Assembly (NCBI GenBank): GCA_002118135.1
Contig: BDIU01000009.1
Span: 124,001-188,000, forward strand
Reading direction: 5' to 3'
Source of the DNA: Trebouxia sp. TZW2008
Lineage: Eukaryota; Chlorophyta; Trebouxiophyceae; Trebouxiales; Trebouxiaceae
Length of the DNA: 64,000 bases
The notes under the pieces are model-generated. The model saw only the letters and a list, made by a program, of their open reading frames with translations, was not told the DNA's origin and ran no database searches. The position numbers and the translations under genes were made by a program. Shown piece by piece: positions 44,801-56,423 of this stretch; position 1 is the first letter of the stretch, and each line of letters starts with the position of its first letter.

Positions 44801-47800
44801 CTCTCCTGCAATGCAAATTGATTGATATCAATGTTAATCATGACCTTGTCTGCAGCAGCTTGGAGCTCATCTATATCATTAAGGCTTGGCCTGCCATTGC
44901 TCTCCTGCAGATCCATAACAATTGATGATTCATGTTATCATGACCTTATCTGCAGCGGCCTGAAGCTCATTTAAGCTTGGCCTGCCATTGCTCTCCTGCA
45001 AATGCAGAACGCAAAGCGATCAGATAGCCATGCTAATCACGGTAGTTTTGAGCATGGCCATGAGAGAAAACAGTCCCCATCCAGGTATGCTCATGAACGC
45101 TTTCCAGCAGCTGCTAGTGTATGTAACATAGACCTTATGCTGTCAGGCTGACGCAGCGTGACTATATGCCTATGACTTCACAGCTTGGAGGTCGTATGCA
45201 GTTGTTTGATGGGCTGTGCCTGCATTCAGTGTCACAAGTTTTGTGATACAGCCTGCAACAACTGGTCAGGAAGCCCTGAACAGTGCTATGCACCGTACGT
45301 AGCAAGGCCAATTAATTGAGCGGCCAAATGATATATGCTTGCTGCAGACAAGGTGTTGGAACGGCAAATACTTGTGTCAACCACAGACTACTCAGTATGC
45401 ACACACATGGTAGCAAGGCCAACTCGATCAGCTGCCAATTGATATATGCTTGCAGCTGCCAAAGCGTTAGCACGGTTGAAACCTGTGCCAAACATGGGAT
45501 ATCAAATATGCACGCAAAATGTTATTCCAGACACTCAAGCGCTCTGCTTCTGCATGAGGAAGTGGCAATGTGCATTGTGCATCAGGGTGTTTGATTCAAA
45601 CACGCAGCAAGCAGACACACGACAACCTGAGGAGTGAGCAGTCTGTTTCTGGATGCTTTGTGACAGTGTGTGCAGTACAGCAGAGAGAACAAGAAAGACA
45701 CACCTGCAACATCATATACATGCCTTGTAGGATGTGCAGCACTGCTGATGCTGCGTCACCGCCTTGTAATGCCGTCAGATAGCCTTCCAACATACCCCTG
45801 TGCAACACAAACAAGCTGTTGTTGAGGCCCAGGTGATTGCTGATGCATCAGCATCCTCTTAGCTTTGATGAAGGATAGGATGTGGATCTAAGCTCAGGCG
45901 AATGTTGACGCTGCATCACCGCCTTGTAATGCCGTCAAATAGCCATCCAGCATACCACTGTGCAACACAAACAATCTGTTGTTTAGGCCCAGGTAACTGC
46001 TGACGCATCAGCAAACTCTTGGCTTGAATGAAAGATAGGATATGAATCTAAGCTCAGGCAACTGCTGATGCTGAGTCACCCGCTTGGAGTCCAGCTGGGT
46101 AGCCATGCAACATAACCCTGTAACTCAAAAAGCAAGCTCTGACCTTCATGAAATGTTGTGAAACGTTACGGAATGTTGAGGCTCAGGCAAATGTTGATGC
46201 TGCATCACCGGTTTGCAGTGCCGTCAGACAGCCATCAAACATACCCCTATACACACAAAGCAAGCTCTGACCTTCATGGAATATTGTGAAAAGTTACAAG
46301 ATTTTTAGGCTCAGGCAAATGTTGTTGCTGCGTACCGATTTGCAATGCTGCCAGATAGCCATCCAACATAACCCTGTACATCACCAAGCAAGCTCTCAGC
46401 TTTGTGAACTTGGCTGTTTGGCCCTAATTCAGTGCTGATGCAACAAAATGCAAACTCTGGGCTTGGGTGAGGTGTACAATATGAACTCAGGCTCAGGCGA
46501 CTGCTGGCGCAACATAAAGGAAGCTCTTGGCTTTTGTCAGGTTGAAACCTGCGCCCCAGACGTTGCGACCCAATTACAGGGCTGCTGAAAAGACATACAA
46601 TATACATAAAAAAAGTGCACTTGACATGATCTGAACAGTTGCTGAGGCATCTTATACTCTTTGCTGTTGAGCTGGGGACCAGACCGCGGGGTGCGCTTGG
46701 CGCAGATGCGACTGCGCTTCTGCCTGTAGATTGGCTAAGTACATTTTCAATGAATGGTTCGGCAACAAGACTGCAGCTCATAAAATTGACGCCAAGAAAT
46801 ACAAGATGCAGCTTGCATGATTTCAGATGGTCTCTGAGGCAACTCAAACTCCTCAAGACTCAAGACTCGAGACTCGAGACTCAAACTCCTATCTTAAGCT
46901 TGGGGGCAAGGTGTCTTGCCTAAGTAGATGCAACTGCGTTCATGCCTGTAGAGTGTTGGGTGACTTACCAATGGATAGCAAGGCAACAAAACTGCGTCTC
47001 ACACGTTGATGACACCAGAAATACAAGGTGCAACTCACATGATCTCAGATGGCCTCTGAGACAGCTCAAACTCCTCAAGATTAAGCTTGGGATCAAGATC
47101 GTTTTGCTTGAGCAGATACAACTGCGCTCCCGCCTGTAGAGTGGCTGGGTGGGTGTCCTTGATTGAATGCATGTGTTCATAGCATTGCGTTGCGTAGGCC
47201 GAGTACATTAATTGCTCTCTGTCGCTGTTGAGACGGAGTCGGAAGTCTAACACCTGAGAATGCACAAACAACCATGTCACAAATCAGTGCTTGTTGAGAT
47301 GACGCATGTGTTCATAGGACTGAATTGCATGGGCCTCGTATTGTGCTAGCTCCTTGTCACTTTTGAGAAAATTCTGGCAATTGAGCATGCACAAACAAGC
47401 ATATCACAAACAAGTGCCTGTTGAGCTGACGCATGTGATGATAGGACTGAATTGCATGGGGGCCTTGTATTATGCTAGCTCCTTGTCACTGTTGAGACGG
47501 GACCAAATGTCTGGCAATTGAGCATGCACAAACAAGCATATCACAAACAAGTGCCTGTTGAGCTGACGCATGTGATGATAGGATTGAATTGCATGGGGGC
47601 CTTGCATTATGCTAGCTCCTTGTCACTGTTGAGACGGGACCAAAAGTCTGGCAATTGAGCATGCAAAAGCGACCATGTCACAAACAAGTGCCTGGTGAGC
47701 TGACGCACGTGGTCAGAGGACTGAACTGCATGGGCCTTGTATTGTGCTAGCTCCTTAGTCACTGTTGAGACGGGACCAAAAGTCTGGCAGTTGAGCATGC

Positions 47801-49554
47801 ACAAACGATCATGTCACAAACAAGTGCCTGTTGAGCTGATGCATATGTTCAAAAGACTGCATTGCATAAGCTGAGTACAATGCTAGCTGTCTGTTGCTGC
47901 CAAGACGGAGTCAGAAGTCTAGCACCTGAACATGCACAAAAGACCATGTCACAAACAAGTGCCTGTTGAGCTGATGCACACTGTGAAAAGATTGGACTGA
48001 ATGGGACTTGTACTGTGTCAGCTCTCTTTTTGTAGTCAAAACGCAGTCAGAAGTCTAGCACTTGAGGTATAGGCCACCTGGGGCCAGCCCTGCATGACCA
48101 ACATGGGTACAGGGCAGTTGGAACAGCCCTGTGTGACTCACCAGGGTATAGGCCATCTTGAAGCAGCCCCAATTGATCAGCCACCGCACGTCTGGTTCAC
48201 GTAATGAGAACAGCATGCCCAGTAGGTTGGCTTCAGGCGTGTTAGGGGCAACACTACTGTGCATCATCATATGGACTGTCCGATCCTCCAAGGGCAACAT
48301 TTTGAAGCCCATCAGCACTGCCCTAGCCGCTTTGCTGCATCAACGCAATACAAAGCTGAACATACATATCCATTTCTATGTATTGAGTATACATATGCTT
48401 AATAAAGGCATATGTATCCAATGGCAGCATTTTGAAGCCCATTAGCACTGCGCTTGCTGCTTTGCTGCATCAATGCAAGACAAAGTTGAGAATACATATC
48501 CATTTATATACACTAAAGTAGGTAACAGCACATGTGATGACACATGTTTGTTCTTACGCCCTCGCTGCTTTGCTGCATCAATGTGATACAAAGTTGAACA
48601 TACATGTCCATTTCTTCCTTATATATTGAACATACACATCCATAGTGTAGAGATATGTAGACATAACACTTCTGTATGTTGGACATAAATGCTCATTTTG
48701 ATATGTGAAGTAGGGAATAGCGCATGTGATGACAGGTGCGTATTACAACGCTCAAAACTAACCAGCCTGGCAAGACAGGACTTGGGCCACGCACACTTAA
48801 CACATGTGCTGGAAAGCATAAACAACCATCATTGCTGCTGCTGCTGCTGCTGCTGCTGTTGCTGTTGCTATTGCTGTTGCTGTCATCAATAACATCAATA
48901 TTAACATTACCATTATTGTTGTTATTCGTGTTTTATTTCTGACATTACCGTTGTCACTATCATTGTTGAACAAAAGGAAGACGATGGGCAGCTCACTGTA
49001 TAGGCAGCATGGCTCTGCGCCTCCCTGATGACTGATGTTCATTGGAGTACTTGTTCTCGGCTTTTTCCAACGCTACGGCAATCTGCTCAATGGACTCTGA
49101 GAGAGTATCTAGGCACATGATGGACTCGCAGCACGCCCTCACAAAACATGCCAGAGCTTCAGTTTCTTGTCTCTTTCTGAGATAGTCCTGCAGTGTGACG
49201 CAGGTTGGCAGGGCGTAGCAGGAAGCGTATCTTGGACACGTGTTTGAGTCATGTCAATGAGTGGCGTGCTGGATTGAGTGAATGCCATTTGTTTGGAGTA
49301 ATCTGCAAGGCGGACATTGACGCAGTGCACTTTCCAGATTTGCCAGCCACACAGATCACTTGCAGTCCGGCGTAACTCAATCAAGTGGCGCTGTCGTGTA
49401 CCTTGCACGTCTTGGCAAGTTCGAGGCTCGACACCAGCTTTGCAACCTCAGGCGGGGAATTTACTTTGTCTGCTCGTGGTATCGCAAAGATGTCGGGAAA
49501 GCCACTCAAGCCAGGCAAACCAGGCAGACCACCACCTCTTCTGAAGTACTGCAT
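41853..49554 (-). CDS. helical-repeat protein with C-terminal MYND finger, paralogue B
   Basis: Same family as A and C, with unknown partner. Recognised exons: 49402-49554 (ATG, Gly/Pro-rich GGGLPGLPGLSGFPD), about 49037-49204 (KRQETEALACFVRACCES), 48142-48334 (KAARAVLMGFKMLPLED), about 47035-47250 (DTHPATLQAGAQLYLL), about 45713-45795 (SAVLHILQGMYMMLQ), about 44350-44430 (ELQAAADKVM), 42380-42680 (ending CARCNKYIAQ), and 41853-41999 (MCQHCHAAFYCSAYC..HKVAC, TAG). The finger is complete across the split. Coding content is only about 1.2 kb of 7.7 kb; most of the remainder is arrays of dead exon edges. Upstream of ATG 49554 the frame continues open without another ATG. Confidence 0.73.
42690..43590 (-). 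repeat. copies of the paralogue B zinc-half exon start
   Basis: In plus sense, AACTGGCTCCCACACCCGCCACTCxTCCCTGCAAA marks the working exon edge near 42655-42690. It recurs near 42836, 43047, 43265 and, decayed, 43545. Copies 3 and 4 also include GGTGAATCTGGCTAGTGGGTGG and CTGTCTCAAT, so long units of about 200 bp were duplicated. All lie on the upstream side in transcription order. Confidence 0.88.
44430..45010 (-). repeat. seven-copy array of a short paralogue B exon (ELQAAADKVM)
   Basis: In plus sense, AAGCTTGGCCTGCCATTGCTCTCCTGCA-type blocks occur near 44414, 44510, 44608, 44714, 44784, 44882 and 44970. The associated TGACCTTGTCTGCAGCxGCxTGAAGCTC block repeats with them. The working copy is judged to be the one at lowest coordinates, followed by a GTGAGC donor near 44350; the others lack a good donor or hold stops. 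Confidence 0.85.
45880..46560 (-). repeat. four or five copies of the paralogue B GYLTALQGGDAAS exon start
   Basis: In plus sense, GATGCTGCATCACCGCCTTGTAATGCCGTCA(G/A)ATAGCC recurs near 45908, 46065, 46197 and 46328, about 130-155 bp apart, upstream in transcription of the working exon at 45713-45795. Divergence increases with distance. Confidence 0.85.
46600..47034 (-). repeat. tandem copies of the paralogue B intron/exon edge near 47035
   Basis: GCTCAAACTCCTCAAGA..AAGCTTGGG, ACCAGAAATACAAGxTGCA and TGATxTCAGATGGxCTCTGAG blocks repeat near 46620-46700, 46790-46920 and 46990-47110. They include parts of the exon at 47035-47250 on its donor side. A CTCAAGACTCGAGA microrepeat is embedded at 46853-46885. 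Confidence 0.65.
47285..48060 (-). repeat. six-copy 136-bp array of a paralogue B exon start
   Basis: Anchor GTGCCTGTTGAGCTGACGCA (plus sense) at 47287, 47414, 47551, 47688, 47824 and 47959; spacing 127, 137, 137, 136, 135. Each unit holds part of RLRLNSDREQLMYSAYATQ with its acceptor. The middle units are nearly identical, implying recent expansion. Confidence 0.92.
48345..48660 (-). repeat. dead copies of the paralogue B exon 3 start
   Basis: GCTGCTTTGCTGCATCAATGxxAxACAAAGTTGA (plus sense) is repeated near 48455 and 48568 after the working edge at 48322-48334. It comes with CATACATATCCATTTCT blocks of the neighbouring intron. Confidence 0.85.
48768..48890 (+). mobile_element. dispersed repeat family 2, copy 2, with (CTG)n tail
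   Basis: CTGGCAAGACAGGACTTGGG, then ACACATGTGCTGGAAAGCATAAA, matches 23575-23660. It is followed at once by a CTG-rich run at 48832-48882 and further ATT/AAC simple sequence. Confidence 0.6.
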
Positions 49555-50509
49555 TGCCTCTGCCCTCAAGCTACCGGTTTCAAGCGTTCGGCCCACCGGG
49601 CTTGTTGCGAGTCAGAGCGGAAGAACGACGAACCAAGCCAAAGCTGACTATACCCACTCCTCCGAAGCGCGCGAACTGGCGGCGGCTCGCGCAAACGCCT
49701 CATAGCCGGAGCGCTAGGGCGAGCTCCATCGACGCGACTCGTTGCTGTGTCAGTCTGTGGGATGTGCAGCGTAAGCGCCTTGGCTCTTAAGAAGCTTAAC
49801 CTGTCGAGGCAAAATGGTTTCGGAGCGAGCTTCGTAGCAAGAGTGACAAAGACACCACCCCCCCCCCTCCACCTACACAACCCCTTGTCATCCCCACCAT
49901 CTTCCCTGCCCAGCAAGACCCGCAGCAGTCTCCACAGCAGCTTGATCAGCGACAATTATCACAGCAGCCACAGGCTCCTCAACAGAGAAAAAAAAGGTTG
50001 GTGAAAGAATGCCACATCATCTCCGTCCCACAGCACAGTCTTTTGCTGCAAAGACAAATTTGAACCCTTTCCACTTGTTTACTCACTCTGCCGTGCCATG
50101 AACACATTGCATGTGCAAGCTTAAACATCACCTACGCACAGCTGTAGGCCCCTGTGTGGTCACTTCTGGCAGCTGTCTTGACAAATCAGCATCAGTATTG
50201 CTTCAGGTCAAGAACACCAGGCGTCATGCAAAGCTAGGAGTCGTAAATGTGTTTGAGTCTGCCACTCACGTAATCATGCACGTGGATAGATCTTTGGAAA
50301 CCTGTGTATCAGCTTGTCTGATTGATGACATAATCAAATTCATCAACGCATTGTTCACCCATCATGATGAATGTGATGCATGTGGGCTGCCTCAGCTCCC
50401 CAGCCGTTTCATTTCCTGTTCTTCCTGATGCATGACTTCAGCAGATGCATCCACTGATTCACAATAATAGCATCAGCAACTCTGCTTCATTTTCGCTTGA
50501 AACTGCTGA
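49555..50509. other. spacer between MYND paralogues B and C
   Basis: The part next to the B start codon (49555-49990) is rich in CpG and likely holds its promoter. It includes a C homopolymer near 49857-49866. Overlapping ORFs on both strands here look like by-products of the base composition. Confidence 0.5.
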
Positions 50510-53500
50510 TTATTTGCTGGTATTTTTGGCAGCAAGCTTGCTTCTCAATTTGGCACGCCTGCAAGCTGCCTTGTGGCTCTGTGCGTGTTTGATCAAGCAC
50601 TCGTCACCGCAATACCAGGCTACCTTGCACTCTGGACATTTGACCTTTTCATGACGCTGCATCAGCAAAACGCAGCTGTATGTCAAGATCATCAGCAAAA
50701 AGCAGCTGTATGGCATGCATGCAAGCAACAGCATCTGACCAGTGTTTGTCACCTTCACGCTGATATCCTGAAGGCAATACAAGGTTGCAGGACCTGACAG
50801 CCTGATGACCTGTCTCAGGCATTTGGCAGGTGCAATACAGTTGTGTTGTACATAATGTGGGGCAAGTTTGTGTATGATGATATGTTGTGTACAACGTGAC
50901 ACACTGCATGTTTGGAGCACTGCAAATTGACATCACAGCGCTGTATGCTTTGAATTGCAAGGACAGTGACACAGAGCTGGATGTCAGTCTTGAAGCACAT
51001 AATTCATGGTGTTGCTGACTTGACGCGTTCTAGTCTCACACCATACTCAACCATGGCAAGTGATGTACGTAATCTTGTTTGAGGCCATACAAGCACAGGC
51101 CTTAGAATTTGCGAACCTACACACCCTGACGACCTGGTGTATGCCCAGCAATGTATGCTTGATGATATGCATGTAATTGAGGAACGTGCATGGCAATATT
51201 TGCCTGATTACGCATACACCTGATGTGCATGTGTGTGCACAAATCACTCGGCTGCAACGCACCGCTGAAATTCTGTTCATATGCTCACCTTTGCAATCCA
51301 CTTATCACACCTAGTGCATCGCAGCCCAATCGGCACATTCTCCTCATCCTCCTCCATTTCATTATTCCTCTTGACAGGCGACAGACTAGCAGCTTCGTCT
51401 TTCTTCTGCTGGCTTTCCTGACGCAATTCGCTGGCAGCAGCAGCGGCAGCAGCAGCAGCAACTTCTTGCTGCTGTTTGAGCAGCACATTCCGCAGCTGCT
51501 TGTGTTGTTCGGCAATGAATCGTACCAAGGGATGGTCCCCAAGAGTTTGTGCTAGAGGAAAGCGGTTGGCCAAAAGCAGCATGGAGGCTAGGATCTTGTC
51601 TTTGACAAAATGCCATAGGTGTGGAGGCTTCCTGCAATGAAACACAAGGTTTCATTGGAGCTGAAATTCCTTCTTCTAATAAGTAGATGCGGCTGCACTA
51701 TGCACAAAGATTTCCTGTGGTCTGAGCAGAAGTTTCCATTTTCGCTGGTTTGGGTGATGCTCTTCACACGCCAGATGGCATTGCGGTTTGAGGTTTTGCC
51801 AGTTTATACAGGCTTGTAAGTGAACAGTGTGCAGTGAAGATGCCTTTTGCATGTAAATTCCTTGTGGCTTGTAACACGACATGAGCCTAAAGTGTCAAAT
51901 GTCCAAAACCTGTTTTTGAAGGTGCCAGCATGGTTCCGTGAGTGCGCAGCTGTGTAATTGTGCAAAAGCTTTGACAGGCAGGACAAGGCTTAAGCGGCAT
52001 TTGGACTGTACACTGATGCATCTGAAAAGCTACTATGCACATCAGCAAAGGGAGTGTTGGTTTCACTTACATCAGGTGGTCACGGAGTAGCATGACATGC
52101 GTTGCAGTATGCTTGAGCTGGACCCTTTCGTGATCTGATGGCTCTCCAACCCACTCCTGACAGTCACAAAACAAGTCAGCTGATTGAAGTCGACCAGTAT
52201 TTGTATGCCAAAAACCTCACTGTAACAAGCTCTGCAAGATCTCAGCATGCATGGCAGCAAGCTGTGCATGGTCACACCATAAATCTGTGCTATAAATGTA
52301 TATTGATTACATAGCAAGCATTCATCGAGGCACTGTAGCCTTTAGCAGGGACCACTAGCTGGCACTGTGCACAACAGAATGACACAATGTAGTAAACTAT
52401 TGTGGTCGCAACAAAGCTGCAATTGTTGCTCTATTTTGTGATGGTGGCAGACGTCAAGAGTACTGTTGCAGATGCTTGGCTTTGAGGACATCACATACTT
52501 TGCAAGCGCTTGTGCACGGCATTGCATGTGTTGCAGTGCTAGCTGGCTTGCCCAGTGTGGCTTTGCTATGACTGATGCTGTCCTGAACTCTACATCCTGA
52601 GCTCTACCATCACACTTATACATACAGTCAAGGTGAAGAATGATATTACGACATGTTGATGTACATGCAACAATAGCCTGCATTCAGAATTCCCAACCTA
52701 CAGTAGGGAGATCATGATTACCTGCATGTTGATGTACATGATGTGCAGTAGATACAGCATGGCAGACGCTGGATCACTGTGCACGTACAGGCTGTCATAT
52801 AAGCCATAGCCCATCGCCCTGCACAGCAAACAGCAATCTGAGGGCCACTGTCTACCTATCACACCATGTGCCAATGGGAAATGATCCGCCAGCATAGCAA
52901 TAAGCAGTTCAAGCACATGCAACTACCAAGATGGTCAACAACAGGTAAATAGGCTGAAACACAACACAAGATTATTCCGACTATATTAAAGCTGCAGCTC
53001 TGGTCCCTTGATGTGATCCAGTATAATCAGGAAAGCACTGGAAGGCATGTGCCTACACAGCAGTCACATGTGTGGCCTCTAACTCAGGGCATGACATGCA
53101 AAGGTCCCGACACAAAGCGCTGGCATTTGGCATGAGTCAACAAGCACAGGTCATGAAACCTGCGCTGTGAGCAACTTGAAGAAGCATTCTCTGATTTGAA
53201 TGGGCTGGCACAGAGGATGTTTGGCATGGATATTCAGGCTCAACACAAACACATTTGTATCCAAGGGTGTCAGCCACTTACGGTGGTATTGCATCATTAC
53301 CCTGCAGCATCTGCAGTTGCACACTCGCATGGAGCGCCAAGGGGTGGTGCTTCTTCAGCTGGTCCATGGTGTACCAAGCATCTTCAGCTCTAGCTAGATA
53401 ATCCATGAACTCTGCAGAGCGGGTGCCTGGACGCCTTGGCCTACACCTTTGCGCCTGCACATGTCACGGCTCGGATGCATTCGTATATACTAGCATGCCA

Positions 53501-56423
53501 CATGCATCAGTAGCAATATACAGTAACTAGTGCAAATCAAACGCTGCAAGACATGTATGCTATGAGCAGCAATGTATGGCGACAAGCCTTGATCAAAAGC
53601 TGCAGACCTCATGCCCGCACGCATTGGTCTTTGCCTTCACGCCTGCAGATGTCATTGCTTGGGTGCATTACTTTTGATGCCTACTAACAAGCCTGTGAGC
53701 AGGATCGTATGGCAACGAGTCCTTGTCAGGTGTTGCAGCTCTTGGGTGCTGCCTTGACCTGTGCGTCTGCGCCTGCATCGATTATTGCTTTGATACACAA
53801 CTTCTGGTGCTCACTCGCAGGCCGCATGTATGAGCAGCAATGCATGGCAACAAGCACTCCTCAAATGCTGCGGCAAATAGGTGGTGCTGCCCTGTTTTAC
53901 GATTTGGCGCCTGCATACGTGACAACTTGGGCAAATCACCCCGGTTGTCTACTGACGTGCCTCATGCCAGTCCAATGGCATCGTATGCCAAAGCCTGCAC
54001 ATGTGCTTGCATGAGAGATCGGCGCCGTGTACCTGATGACATGCCTTGACAAAATCAATGATGCCCTATGGCGGGCTGTGCCATAAGGTTTGAGGTCATG
54101 CCTTGCTATGAGGCATCACAGTCTAGTTGTACGATGTGCATGGTAGATGCACATCGCATTTCTGGCTGTTTTTGGGGACGAGAAAATACCAGTATGGCAC
54201 AGACTTTTGAGCTTTCTCATTGTCCCTTTGTTTGTGCTGTCTATTGCACACGTTCTGTGGATGCCTTGCACTAATGCACAACAGTTCCTGGCCATACAAA
54301 TGCAGATTGTATGTCAAGGCAATCTCACTCTGTTTGCGCACTGAACTGAATGCCACTGTAGCAATTTCAATGCTGTGAGACAATGTAGCCCAGACTGTAT
54401 AGTATAAGACAGCATAGTACAAAGATGGCTTGGTACAAGACAGCACAGTACAAGACAGTATAGCATAGGACAGTGTAGTAGAAGACAGTGTATAAGACGT
54501 GAACCTTACCATGCGGTGAGCAGCCTTGTAGGAGCCCAGAGCATACGCCCAGTTCAGGTCTTCTGGGTCAATTTCTGCACACAAAATCAGCATTTAGACG
54601 TGCTTCAACCAAACAAGCACACAGCATCAGCCTCAAACATGCTTCATAATTCAGAAGCGGGGAGTCTGGACGCCACACAGTGGGACAGCCAAAGCAAGTA
54701 TGTTATTGTGAGTTCTTATTGGTGCAAACAGTTTGAGAATGCAAAACCATGCAAAGCGCAAGTGCTGAAGGAGCAATGGATGCTTTGCGTAATGTACAGG
54801 GCAACAGTATGCAACAACACATGCCATTGCAGGCATGAGGTGCATTCATCAGGGGTGACACATGCTGAATCATTGTCAACCTGTTTGCCTTCACTCATGC
54901 TGGTTGCTTACGCGCTCTACAGGCATCATTTGCGCTCAGAATTGAATGTGCATCCAGTTAGGTTCATTCACCTGTCATGTTTTCCCAAAATGACCAGGTC
55001 AGGCTGATGTCAGGCCGTCTGTCATACATCAGGGCTTCAAGCACATCGCTTTCATCCATGGGCATTAAGTCATAGCCAAAGAGTATGAGACGTGCAGCTT
55101 TCCTGCACAAAATGGAAATTGGCTTGTTACAGTGTGATTGATTGATCAATTGATTGATCAATCGACTGATTGTTTGACACCTGTACCCGGGCAAAGGCGA
55201 GCTAGGTCACAGGTGTTACAATGTGATGTCAGCTCAATAATGCATGGCTGGCAGCCAAACTGAGGGGGCTTGGCACGGACACAGCCAACAGCTTTTTCAG
55301 TGTGTTTATTTTCAGCTTGTCAGTCTTTGGCTTGTTACCAAGTACTAGTCAAGACACAGCAAGACAGAGAGCATTGCCGACGTAACGCACGCAAACTTTC
55401 AAAGATGACAATAGGTGTAAGCACAGTGAGACAAGTGGAATGGAATCACAGCAATGTTGGTAAACTCAAATGCGACATGCAGGAGAGCAGGAGGCTAGAG
55501 CACTTTATATCCTGTGCATGCCATATCAAGTATTGACAGCGTTGATGTGCAGCCTGTAATGGAGCAATGGAAACTCAGCGACACGCTGAATTGGCAAATG
55601 CTGCCATTCTGGACTAAGTAAATGTCATATCAAGCATGCAAAGTGCTTATATGCAGCCTATGATGGTGCAAAAAGTACTTGGTAACATGCTGCATTTCAC
55701 ATGTGTTGCAACTCTGGGCTCAGATTATGTCATACCAAGCATGAGACGCCCTGGTATGCCGCCTGTGGTGGTGCAAAAGAAACTCAGAAACAAGCTGGTT
55801 TTGGCATATGTTACAATCCTGGACTCAGTATTGTAACAGCATAGATGCCATATCAAGCATGAAAAAGTCCTGATATCAGCCTGTACATTTGCAATAGAGA
55901 AGCAGGGACGCTTTGGTGGCAGCAGTCTTACTGAGTGTCTGGCAAGGGCTCAAGCATCGCTTTGCTTTCCTCTTTTAGCTCCTCCAAAGTAAGCACGAGG
56001 CTCTTCAGGTTTCCGTTGAGAGCGTCCAAGCAAAATATAGATGCCGCACAAGCCTTGACAAAGGTCACAACTGCCTTGATGCGGTTGTTACGTCTTTCGT
56101 GACCAAGGAGCAGGAGATTCTGCACTTCTATACTTTGTCAGTCTGTGTGCATACAGCACCCCTAGACATATTTTGCAGCGAACGAACAGTCAGAGCGCTT
56201 CTGCAAGACACGGACGGCGTGTCGAGCTCGTGGCGTTGTTTCAGCGATTCACCTGGCAATCGTCTACAAGCTCGAGGGCGATGCACAAGCCTATACCGCT
56301 TTCTGGCTCGCTAGAATCGCTGCTGCTCACTCTTGTGAGCTGGGCTGGTGCAAAATATTGAGCAATAATTTCAGCCCTTGTGGTACTTGTGCTGGTATTT
56401 TGCAAGAACATTGCCGTCCCCAT
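50510..56423 (-). CDS. helical-repeat protein with C-terminal MYND finger, paralogue C
   Basis: Recognised exons: 56253-56423 (ATG, 57 codons), 55932-56119 (RIKAVVTFVKACAAS), 54972-55102 (KAARLILFGYDLMPMDES), then near 54510-54580 (DLNWAYALGSYKAAHRM), 53285-53450 (EDAWYTMDQLKKHHPLALHA), 52722-52820 (SAMLYLLHIMYINMQ), 52078-52160, 51289-51640 and 50510-50656. The finger is CTRCDKWIAK, then KCPECKVAWYCGDEC..HKAAC, again split by an intron; the last exon is 49 codons, as in B. A run of Ala and Gln (EVAAAAAAAA) precedes it. Junction phases 0 and 2 after exons 1 and 2 equal those in A and D, supporting a common ancestor. Confidence 0.75.
54395..54500. repeat. minisatellite of about 10-12 bp, AGTACAAGACAGC-type
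   Basis: AGTATAAGACAGCATAGTACA and TGGTACAAGACAGCACAGTAC, then further AAGACAGTxTA units, give roughly eight imperfect copies in an intron of paralogue C. Confidence 0.8.
55130..55222. repeat. dispersed foldback element after a TTGA/TGAT run
   Basis: TTGATTGATCAATTGATTGA is followed by GACACCTGTACCCGGGCAAAGG and ends ACAGGTGTTAC, so ACACCTGT/ACAGGTGT form a stem. A related segment lies at 10085-10145 (ATACCTGTCCCCGCACAAACGCGAGG...CAGGTAT). Confidence 0.6.

Noticed and set aside
47285..48060. Regular direct repeats as a CRISPR array
   Set aside because: The unit is continuous exon and intron sequence of the adjacent gene, without distinct spacers, in a eukaryotic genome.
48689..49042. Poly-Leu, poly-Cys or poly-Ala reading frames
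   Set aside because: They arise from the CTG-rich simple repeat at 48832-48882.
49566..49955. A 129-codon minus-strand ORF upstream of paralogue B
   Set aside because: It is in a CpG-rich promoter-like stretch, in another frame from the ATG at 49554, and resembles no domain.
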